From Ephydatia muelleri (lineage: Eukaryota; Porifera; Demospongiae; Spongillida; Spongillidae): a DNA stretch of 64,000 nucleotides. The position numbers and the translations under genes are program-made. The stretch spans positions 92,001-156,000 of the forward strand of contig JABACO010000070.1 in the NCBI GenBank assembly GCA_013339895.1, given 5' to 3'. Below, piece after piece: positions 20,114-30,500 of this stretch. Each line of letters starts with the position of its first letter. Position 1 is the first letter of the stretch. The notes beneath the pieces were generated by a model, which worked only from the letters and a program-made list of their open reading frames with translations, ran no database searches and was not told where the DNA came from.

Positions 20114-22344
20114 ATGCTGAAGGAACTGTTTCTTCTTGTGACTCTGCTGGCCTTGTTTGCTGACGCGCGTCCTCAGCCGTCCACGGTTTGAGACCATTAA
20201 TGATGTATGTATCATGAGCTCCAAAACATGCATCCCATATAACAGAATGCCGTGGACCTGATCGGTGAGGTCGATATCGAAGATTTGGAGAACGGTGATT
20301 TATTCGCTAGCGAGGACGACACTCTTGACGGTAATAGCCGCCCTGTTCCGTTGAGAAGGAAGGCCTGTATACATTTATTTTTAAACAGAAATGATGATCA
20401 CTTATTTGGGGGCAAAGAGTGCTGAAGATGTGAAGCCACAGGTTAGATGATTAGCTGCATCAACAGTATAGATTGTGGCCATAGACATCACCACAGTAGT
20501 GATATTTAGTCAAATGAGAGATATACTGTATATGGCCCCCGTTTAGCGATAGCATGTCCTTGTCACCATGGATACTATGATGAATAAAATATACAGGGTG
20601 TAATTAATAATGATGTTCCATTTTCCTCGTTGTATACTTTATTATGCCTGCTTATCTTTGTCACCATGGATACGGTTATGAACAATGCAGCTTGTAAGTA
20701 TCACTGATGTTGCACTTCCTATTGCACCTTAACATACCTACTTATTCTTTATCACTATGGATACTATTATGAACAATGCAGTGGGTAAGTATCAATGATA
20801 CGCTTCTCATTGCACCTTAACATGCCTACTTATTCCTTATCATAATGGATGCCACCATGAACAATGCAGGGAGTAAGTACCAATGATGCTAGATTTCCCA
20901 TTTCACCCCAACATTCTTACTTATTCCTTACTTATTGTCACCATGGATATGGTTATAAACTATGCAGTTTGTAAGTATCACTGATGTTATGCTTCCCATT
21001 GCACTTTAACATGCCTATTTATTCCTTGTCACCATGTATATTATTATGAACTATGCAGATTGTAAGTATCCATGATGATTCATTTCTTATTGTACCTTAT
21101 CTTATTCCTTGTTACCATGGATACTATCAGTTGGTAAGTATAAATGTTGCAACTTAACATACCTACTTAATCCTTGTTACCATGGATACTGTTGTGAACA
21201 ATGTAGAAGGTAAGATGGCATTTTCCAATGATCTTAATATGTTTACTTTTTCATTGTCACCACGGATACGGTCATGAACAATGCAGAAAGTAAGTATCAC
21301 TGATGTTACACTTCCCATTGCTCCTTAATTATTCCTTGTCACCATGGTGACTATTATGAACAATGCAGATTGTAAGTATCCATGATGTTACATTTCATAT
21401 GGTACCTTATCTTATTCCTTGTTACCGTGGATACGACTATGAACAATACAGTTGGTAAGTATACATTTTGGACCTTAACATACCTAGTTACTTATTCCTT
21501 ATTGCCATGGATACTGTTGTGAACCATGTAGAAGGTAAGATGGCATATCCCATTCTTAACTTGATTACTGTATCTTCATTGTCACCATGGATACGATTAT
21601 GAACAATGCAGAAAGTAAGTATCACTGATGTTTGGCTTCCCATTGCTCCTTAACATGCCTATTTATTCCTGGACACCATGGATACTATTATGAACAATGC
21701 AGATTGTAAGTATCCATGATGTTACATTTCTTATTATACCTTATCTTATTCCTTGTTACCGTGGATACTATCAGTTGGTAAGCATAAATAAGCATAAGTA
21801 TCCTTGGATACTACTATGTACAATGAATTTTACAATGCAGGGGGTAAGTATGTTGCACTATAGCATGCCATCTAAGTACTTGTCACCATGGACACTGTCA
21901 TGATCTGTGTAGGAGGTAAGTGTCAAAGATGGCATTTCCCATAGCACCTTAACATGTCCTTGCCACAATCGAAACTAATATGAACACTACAGCAAGTAAG
22001 TGTCAATGCATATCTCATTACACCTTACTAACATGCCAACTTACTCCTTGGATCACCATATAATATTACGAACTATGCAGCCAGTAAGAATCAATAATGT
22101 TACATTCTTCACTGCACCTTAACTTGCCTACATTTTTCTTGTCATAATCGAAACTGTTATGAACAATGCAGCAAGTAAGTGTGAATCCAATGATGGCATT
22201 TCTCATTGTACATAAACATGCCTGTTTGTACCTTGTCACCATGGATGCTATTATGAATACAGCTGTATGTAAGTATCAATGAAGTTTTATATTTAACATG
22301 ATGTCACCTCTTCATACATTTCTTATCGCCATGGTTACCAGTAA
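20114..22344 (+). CDS. Secreted cationic-peptide precursor, mature part encoded by single-codon micro-exons
   Basis: Exon 1 (20114-20185) encodes a 24-residue signal peptide (MLKELFLLVTLLALFADARP start). Exon 2 (20246-20330) and exon 3 (20389-20441) encode an acidic propeptide; the introns are 60 and 58 bp. Exon lengths 72, 85 and 53 add to 210, exactly 70 codons, so exon 3 ends in phase 0. Twenty 3-nt micro-exons follow (20597-22174), each between a conserved AG and GTAAG, then a 6-nt exon (22263-22268) and a TAA right after the acceptor at 22341. Read in order, the codons give a short stretch with Trp, Gly, Leu, Ile and Lys, including two Ile-Leu-Lys-Lys blocks: an amphipathic cationic helix, as in membrane-active defence peptides. 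The function and the splicing are inferred; the exon 1 donor (GTTTGA) is weak. Confidence 0.7.
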
Positions 22345-22372
22345 GAACCCTGTTGTGTGTAAGTACTAATGA
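20560..22372 (+). repeat. Tandem array of 22 micro-exon units (about 65-95 bp each)
   Basis: Unit consensus: CTTAACATGCCTACTTATTC, TTGTCACCATGGATACTATT, ATGAACAATGCAG, NNN, GTAAGTATCAATGATG. NNN is the only consistently variable part. Micro-exons: 20597-20599, 20691-20693, 20782-20784, 20870-20872, 20968-20970, 21059-21061, 21131-21133, 21207-21209, 21287-21289, 21369-21371, 21452-21454, 21532-21534, 21612-21614, 21703-21705, 21775-21777, 21841-21843, 21913-21915, 21993-21995, 22081-22083, 22172-22174; then a 6-nt exon 22263-22268 and a terminal unit at 22342. Only the first unit has a non-GTAAG donor (GTAATT). Units 6-9 and 10-13 carry the same four codons in the same order, and units 14-15 start a third round. 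Confidence 0.85.
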
Positions 22373-23860
22373 TGTTGCAATTCCATTTTGCATCATATTT
22401 TTCTTTGCACTATGTACATACCAACAATATTGAAGTTGGTTGTTGCATTCCGTGGTTGGTAACAAAAGTTGGGGGGAGTCTCGAGGAAGTGTATTGCAAT
22501 GTGCCTGTCGTACTGAAGTACATTTGGTATGCTTTCCCAATACTGTGTATGGAACGATTACGGAAATATGTAGTGATTACGCAAACCGCGAATTAATGAA
22601 GGGCTCCCGTTGACCGCTCATTTCACAGATCAACACCAATATGAGATTCGGAAGCGGAACGTTCTAGCTGTGTTTGAATGGGAATAGTACAATATCGATG
22701 TAACAGTATAAACAGACCAGTATTGTATTTATATAGCGTGGATTAATTCAGACAGTGGGTACTGAATGTTAAGTGGCAACCGTCCGACCGTTTGATTCAC
22801 GGACGTTTGCGGCTGGACAAGAAGTCGATAATTAGACAATACCGTAATTTACGAAGAGCCAAAACCAAAAGTAATATCATATCTCATTATACTATTCATG
22901 TTTTGCGAACCACAAATCATACTTACTTTGAGACGTTTAGTAAAAATAAATAGCATCTGCAAATGCTGTAACATATCTGTAAACAAAACCATCGACGCGC
23001 AAGTACAAGCATTATTAACAGTGATATGCGCAGCCCGTTTTCACGCCCATGTGTCTTTGGCGGGAAAAGAGGGGGTTACTTTAAGCGTGCGTAGTGGAGG
23101 AACCAACCGATAGAAAACGTTTGGCGAGCAATAACGCTCATCAGCACACATGGGGAAACACATATACAACACACAGAAGTAGCCACGATTTTTTTAAACC
23201 TGTGATCTAGACGTGAGTTTTTTTATGAATAAAAGGGGCAGTATTGTATGGGGATACACGTAATGAAGGTAAACCAGCGATGCAGAGTGTATGGCCGCTT
23301 CTTGACGGAGGCTAGAAAGGGGGAAAAGGAGTTCATACAAGTGCAGAGAGTTTGCAGACGATTTGCACTCAGTCTGTGCAATTAACACAGGCAATGACAT
23401 AATGGGCCACTCACCCACAATCTTTTGTATATGCAAATAAGTGATGGATGGTTTACTTCGCCCTTTTGATTGGACAGTGCACACAGCAGTTGTCTGCAAG
23501 AAGGTACCATAAAATAATTGAATTGATGCATGTATACATGTAAGTTTACAAAAGTCAGGTGGTCAACCAGCAAACTTAAATCCACACAAAATTGTTGCTG
23601 TCATTCGTGCAGTTGCCCCTCCCATCCAAATGGGATTTTCACTGGATGAGCACAGTTCCAATCATCCAGTAATCCTGGAGCAGCTGTGGTGTCCCATACG
23701 CCTAATGATTGTGAGCCAACCACTGGAGCTTGGAGCTACCATGTAGGGCATTGGTATGCACTGACTGTACCATCCAGTGGTTCATGGCAAAGGTCAAACT
23801 CAGATTATCGTCCAGCAGGTGGAAGACATGAGACAGTCTGTAGAGAAGATGGTAAGGATT
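22345..23860. other. 3' flank of the micro-exon gene; no recognised gene
   Basis: At about 22822-22856 the sequence gcggctgga...aattagacaa..taccgtaa resembles the inverted-repeat ends at 56566 and 57590, suggesting a small remnant of that repeat family. Otherwise only short frames. Confidence 0.4.
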
Positions 23861-23869
23861 TTAAAAAAC

Positions 23870-24255
23870 ACTGATTGAAAGCAAGTAAACAGAAGGAGGA
23901 AATAATCAGCAGCACCAAAGTGACTGACAAGGAATTTGCTGGTCCCTTTGTCAAGCAATTGGATGAAACCCTCCAATATTTTAACATCCATAGGCAACAA
24001 TACTTAGGTGGTGTGTTAGTTGGCAACCATATAACTAAGAATAAAATATGCTCAAAGAGCGTATTGGCATGGCAAACACATATTGGATTCGGTCTCATGG
24101 GGTGAGAAAGAAGCCAATCCATTCATGCACCTTGCAAAGGATGTACCATTCGGTACCTGATCCTGTGAAACATTTGTTGCTCATTGTTAAGGAGCACATA
24201 CTGATTGCAGCTCTACAAAATGTGGCGCCTCCTCCTAAAAGAATGAAATAATAAT
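23870..24255 (+). pseudogene. Transposon-derived frame fragment
   Basis: Two overlapping frames encode FAGPFVKQLDETLQYFNIHRQQYLGGVLVGNH and, after a frame change, VKHLLLIVKEHILIAAL. The FNIHRQQYLGG..VGNH block resembles uncharacterised sponge and cnidarian transposon proteins that read HRQAYFGGxFxGNH. No catalytic domain is visible. The upstream part (23690-23860) may be related but is not open. Confidence 0.35.
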
Positions 24256-24704
24256 ACCGCAATTCAGGATAAACTTCAACAGTAAGTATTGCTGGTAAAA
24301 AAAATCGTGGCTACAAGAACATACGAGAACTAGTTAGTACCTTCTGTTACCTTTAATTTCTAGCTTGAATTCAAACTTTCTATCGGTTGGGAACGTGGAA
24401 AACACACTTCGAAGAGGAAAGGTACGTCGAGGGTTACCCGCTTTCAACAGCCATAACTTGCCGTGGCAAGAATTGCTGGCCCTAATGACTTGCATCAAAA
24501 AGAGGAAACTGTAGCTTCTTTTGTAATCTGCTTTTAAATGGCGCTTGTAGCCATCCTGTTTTTTGTACCAGCTCACGTTTTCAGCTCTCCAGGTTGTCAA
24601 GGGCGTTGCTATAGGCGTTACGCAATCATTTCAATTTTTCGGATTACATACTTTTTGTCCACAAAATATATGGCCTCAAACGCCTGTGGATTCGTCCGAT
24701 TGCT

Positions 24705-24797
24705 TAACCGGACTGTAAGTTAAATATCTGGGCGGCCCGTTAGTCAACCGGTAGACCCGTTGAACAACCGGACGCCGGTTGATCAACCGGTTAAATT
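24705..24797. repeat. Palindromic CCGGTTG/CAACCGG repeat cluster
   Basis: Multiple short inverted motifs (ttaaccgg, caaccggtagacc, gttgaacaaccgg, gccggttgatcaaccgg). The design is like the ends of the 8485-13234 transposon but the sequence differs. Possibly the end of another transposon or a MITE. Confidence 0.4.
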
Positions 24798-25334
24798 GCA
24801 GAACATACATGTATATACGGCGAAAACTATTGGTACGAATCGAGCGGGAAAATATGCAATTACTTTGCACAGCTGTATCTCTGTAATGGATAAAGCAAAG
24901 AAGATACCAAGACCCTCTTTTCTTAAATTTGTTCAAAATAAGAATGCAGTTGCATGTTTCTAAAAGGACCTGAGCTCATGTATTGTTGGTGATCTATTGT
25001 CAAACCATTAGGTACCTGCTCAATTATTGCTATGTGATACGCATTCTCAAAATTTTCTTATATAACCCAAGTACAATGTATAAGTTTGAAAACTGAGCTG
25101 TCACGTGCTGACTTGATCTTCAACCAGATAAGCAGTTCGTTTATACATGTATATACAGTGGATGTAAAGCCTTGTAAGAAACTATAATTTGATTATATTT
25201 CTGCTTCTTTGTAAAAGCTGTGAGTCTCTGCAATTTTCACCTGGCAGTAGTGATTAGGTCTCTCGCCACAATCTCTAGTCTTGGAATTCTGCTGACATGT
25301 GAGGGTTAAGAAGTGTGGTCTCATACCAGATCAC

Positions 25335-25735
25335 AGCCGTAATCACCTAGCTGACATGCCTGTATTGGATTGGGACAGAGGAAGGCATGCTGCCTTTGAT
25401 GTGACTTTCACATCCCCTTTGCCTGCCACCATTCTTCCTGAGTGCCTGTGGAGGCAGTGGCAATGGTGGCAGAGGTGATAAAACCTGTACAGAGCCAAAT
25501 ATCCCCAAGTGCTCTGAGTTGGGGTGGGTTTGTGTCCCACTTGCTGTGGAGACATATGGTAACTGGGACAAGGAAGCTCACAACACCTTCTCTCGCCTCG
25601 CATCTAGCATTGCCATCACTTCCTCCTAGTGTAAGAGCCAAGTCTTGGCTGAAATATATAGCAGGCTCAATTTCACATTGGTTCGAGCCATTGCCAGTGA
25701 CATTCTGCTATATAGTTCCCCAGCAATGGCATTAT
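25335..25735 (+). pseudogene. C-terminal fragment of a retroelement polyprotein
   Basis: Plus-strand pieces in two frames: ADMPVLDWDRGRHAAFDVTF, then CSELGWVCVPLAVETYGNWD (read with a small frame change), KEAHNTFSRLAS and AEIYSRLNFTLVRAIA. This order is a repeated retroelement C-terminus abundant in sponge and other invertebrate genomes; the W..GR.AAFDV block resembles a restriction-like nuclease core. Stops and frameshifts show it is dead. No reverse transcriptase was found upstream. Confidence 0.5.
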
Positions 25736-25739
25736 AAAG

Positions 25740-27460
25740 CGTATTTATGTGAACAATGTTATAGTAATATATGTTTATATGTATGCAGAATAACTAGTAA
25801 GTGACTTGTAGTTCATTAAGTATCTTGGACGTTTCTGTGTGCTTGGATGACATCGTGGCTAGTATAATGCAAATAACATATTTGGGCCAGGTGTGCTTTA
25901 TCCTTTTCTTAAAACTGCAACCTTGTTTCTTTGAACATACCGTTTTGCATCATCTGATTAATTTGGAATTGCAAAATATTGTTAACTTTCAACTTTGATA
26001 AGTCTGTAATCAAATTACAGAACCAAAGAACAACATTATGTTGTATGTTAAATAATGTCTACGTTGTTCATTGTACCCATTCCGACTTTTTCTTACTCCC
26101 GCATAATTATGATGTTTTTATGCAAACTTGCACTGTGCTAAGTCTTTGAAATACAACATCAGATATTTTGCGCATACTTGTATTAGGTTTGCACATGCGG
26201 AATGTACCTGTGCATATTGGTGGATTCCACGAAATATGCAGCATGCGGGTTTATTACGTATGCCTTTTGACAGTGGTATACTTCCATACATTAACTTGTA
26301 TTTTATGTTCGTAATCCTTACTTGCATTCTGACATGTACATGTAGTACAATAAGAGCAAGCTCAAGCTGATACAGCTGAGGATCCAGAGAGGACGCTTCA
26401 TCCAGCAATATCATGGGGATGTCTCTCTACTCGTTTCTTTTTTAAAGAGGTCATGTCGCCGTTTGTCTACCATGTCGATCAGACTGTTAAGCTGGTCTAA
26501 ATTGGAAGTAAAGCGAAGATTTACGGCCTTTTCACCTCACGTTGAGTTGCATAGCTCAGAGTAAAACATCCCACCCAGTCTATGCTTAGCCACGCACCCC
26601 ACACCCCACAACCTCCCCCACACATTCACACACACGGCAAAAACACGCACATGTTGTCCCTATACAATAAAGCCTGCTATTACTTTTTTTCATATCAATA
26701 TTCTCACATTACAAAACGTCACGTCTTGCAAAAGACGATGCATCATCAACGTGAGTGGTTTCAAACTTGCACATAAAGACACATGCAACTTAGTGATACG
26801 TACATGTACATGTAAATCAATTGCTTCTGTTCTTTCTTTTCTTTTTTTCCAAAATAGCAGAATCTTGTCCTAAACCTCTAAGCCTACACACTTCTGCACA
26901 GCCACTTCTGCATTTGCCTTTAAAATCCCTGCTTCTAAGTCAGTTCAGTAAAACTCAGATTGCATTTGTAAATACGGTGATAGAATAGAACAGTGAATTA
27001 ACCTAGCTTGCATTTTGTATGAAATATAATATTTTAACGTATCCGATTTTAATACCATGACAAGTTGCAAGATAAGAGCTGCCTGTTTTGCGAAATCACA
27101 CTACGTTCATCAGCTGTTAGCTGCAGCATGCCAAGCTGAAATTTGAAGGAAAAAGACTGAAGCTGAGTAACAAGCAGCCAATGTAGCTGAAAAGGAGTAG
27201 CTTTCTCAAAACAATTATCTGACACTTTGAAATTAACTTGTGCAGTTGAAGAGAATTCTAGGACAGCTTACAGACGTGCTGTTGCCAAAGAAAGAACCAA
27301 CATTGCCAGTAAGGATGCCAACACACCATGAATAATGCACAGAAGAAACAAGAGCAAATGCAGCTGATAATAGGGCCGCTGATAGGCCCACAGTTGCTCA
27401 AGGGAGCTGAGGCCCCCACCCACCCCCCCCACCCCCTCCCTCCTCCAATTTTTGTCCAAT
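25740..27460. other. No recognised gene
   Basis: AT-rich, short frames only. Probably intergenic DNA 3' of the SRCR gene. Confidence 0.4.
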
Positions 27461-27465
27461 CATAA

Positions 27466-27473
27466 TTTTATTA
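27466..27473 (-). terminator. Polyadenylation signal of the SRCR gene
   Basis: AATAAA on the minus strand about 50 bp after the stop codon at 27524. Confidence 0.5.
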
Positions 27474-27523
27474 ATGTAGCATTGATTATAACTTATAAAA
27501 AAGAAATGTCATGCATTAGAATC

Positions 27524-30500
27524 CTACTGTTGTTCAATGCTACTGTACCGGGGATTGTTCATTGTCATGATCCTGGTGTGCAGAACTGCATTTTCACTGA
27601 TACTCTGCTTTCTCATTTTCCTTTTGCGCCACCAGTTGATACAACAGCCGACAATTGAGCTCACAGGGATTAAACCCACGATAGAACCCACTATTCCAAA
27701 TATGGCCGGATCAAAATCATATGCTGGAAATGTAAAATACGAAAGTAGCAACGTCAGTAGACTCTGCCATCATGCACAATAACTACACATCACTATATAT
27801 GGCATCAGCTGACAGTACACATCACCATATATGGCACCAGCAGACACTACACATTAAACACATTGAAATTATTGCTGCATGTCACTTGATTAATGATATG
27901 TGTATGGAGCAGTGTAACTTTGGTTATGCTATTTTCCTGACAATGTCCTTAGTTCTCTCACATGCCTCAGTATATCTTTGGTTATGATGCCATCCTCTCC
28001 AAATCCTTGGTTATACTCATTGCTATTGTCATTGGTTGCATACCTGCCCCATGTGTTCTTATGCAACAAAAGAACCAATGGTGTACAGTTAGCTTGCATG
28101 CTGCATTAATAGGGACCATGCCATGATTCTCATCAGCACACTTCATCATAGGGTTATTCTATATACACATTTAGCATCACTATCTACAGTTTTGAGCACC
28201 TAATCCTATATACATATAGCTCTTATGGAATACACCAAATCTCTGTATCACATTGACTACAAATTCCTTAAATCGTAGTGAAGTGAGAAGGGAGATTTTT
28301 GATTACATAAGCATTTTCATTTAAAATTAATACGCTACCCATAAATCCTGACTGTGGTTAAGTCAACACATTTCACAACATAAATCTGTCGTGATGCTCT
28401 GTTCAGCACATAAGCAATCAATTGCAAGCCTCATATTGTGAGAATCTGCCACCAGACCTAGGCTTTGATACACTGCTATAATACATGTACACCCATATCA
28501 GTGCATTTACCATAATTTAAGTGCATGGAGTCTGGAGTTGCAACGATTGCTCTTGTACTTCTGATGCATTAAACCTTATTATTTTTTATCCCAACCCTTA
28601 TCTAATTATCCATTTGTCCAAAATTATTATTGTTTACATAGCACCTTGATTACAATAATCACCGTATATGGCAATCAATCGCGATTTACCGCACTCAATG
28701 TGATCACCACAAGCATTTAAGTCCATACGGTGCCACTACAGTTAGTAGTGATTAATCACTTTTTGATATACATGGGCATATATTATCTGGAGTGCCCAGA
28801 GTTGTACAAGTAGAGCAACATCTGTTTGAAATATTAAGGTTGTAAAATATTGCCAGTAGTAGGCAACATACCATATGCACAACACGTACTCATTACACTT
28901 AACATAAGATATCACACTACATCAAAGCCCACAAAAGAATGCAATGCTTCTATACCTTGGGTTTGTAATGAATTGACCACTTGACTTAATCAAAATGCTG
29001 AACAATCAACGTATTCAAAGTCCTCTATTCCCAAATTTATAAAAGATGAAGGCTAGAGATAATTATGGGTAGTTCAAGATGCAATATGTTATGGATCATT
29101 TGTTGTTTCAAGTTACCACCTCTTCATACTGAAGTATAAAGATTTAATGCAAGGTTCAAGCTGTTGATCAATCTAAGAAAATTGGTCCACTATGGAAAAA
29201 ATATATATGCACCACTGTTTGATGTACAATTTTATTTAGATGATGCATTAGTGTTAGTTAAAAGGAAATTTAATGACAAGCATGTTTCATATTTAGTCAT
29301 GATATGTATATCAAATGGGATCTTTTCAGCAAAAAGGAACCTAACACATGTTTTTCCAGGATTTCGATTCTTGTGATATTTTAGAAGTCTGAAATGCTGT
29401 CTACACATTGCTTTTTATGCACTGAGAATCAGATTATTTGTCATGGAGTTGTAAAGCACTGCATTTTTTATTAGCCATACATTTCAAAGCAAGCATTATA
29501 TTTCTATTGCACATACTGAAAATTTTATAATGTATGCGCTAGGTCCGTTTTTGCAGAAGCGATCCCAAATAGGCTTAGTTATGTTACTAGTACATGTTGC
29601 ATCTACACAAATAGAGTGCAATGTGTTGTCTTCAATACAGCTATTTATGTCATACCTTTGGGGGGGGGGGGGCATTACCACACATATGGACTGGGGACAA
29701 GGAATCATACTTGGGATTGGGGAATCTGAGGATCCAAGGCAGTGGAATGGGCTGGGGACTGTACCTGGGGCTGAAGTAGGGGGTGCAGGAGTCGGGGGAC
29801 CATAGCAGTAAAGCACAATATCTTTGGAATGGTTGCATGACAATCCATATCCAATAGGAAGTGTGTAGGAACATCGGGCTGTAGTTATGTTACAGGTAGT
29901 TCCACTTAACCAGATTGGCTTGAGAGAGGCTGAGTCTGTCAATCTAAAATCAGAGGTAGATAAATCATGACTATGCACAGCACACACGTAAATACAACAC
30001 CCATACACACAGTTACACACAGACAAGTCCTAACATTGAAGCAGATCCAACCATAGCTAAAGATAGGTTCCCACCAACATAATGACCACACAATGCTTGA
30101 GCGTCAGCTGATGTCCAGCCATTGTTGTTACACATGGTGCCCCACACTCCATTGTAGAAGACCTCTGCTCTACCCACACCAATGATGGAGCTACCCACAA
30201 GTCTGGTAGGTAAGGAAGTGTTGTATTCTGTGTGTTACGAGCCAGACAGGTCAATGCAAAGAGTTGCCTAGATTTTAAAATCCTCACTGTAGTTGGAACA
30301 AATCACGGCTGCAGTCGAGTAGAATGGAGCAGAACATCCTTGCTCCGATGTGACAAAACATCTTGCTGAATTGCAGCTAACAGACGTCTGTGGGAGGCTG
30401 CTTGCTCGGCTGGACAAAGCACTATATGTGCAAAGGATGGAGTACATATGTAGTGAATCTAGATCATAGATGGCCAGCTTCCTTGCAATTAGTGCTGACT

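Noticed and set aside
20560..22372. Array is only a satellite without coding role
   Set aside because: Splice-site words are conserved in all units while just the three bases between them vary; the codon order is non-random and follows in phase from a signal-peptide and propeptide reading frame.
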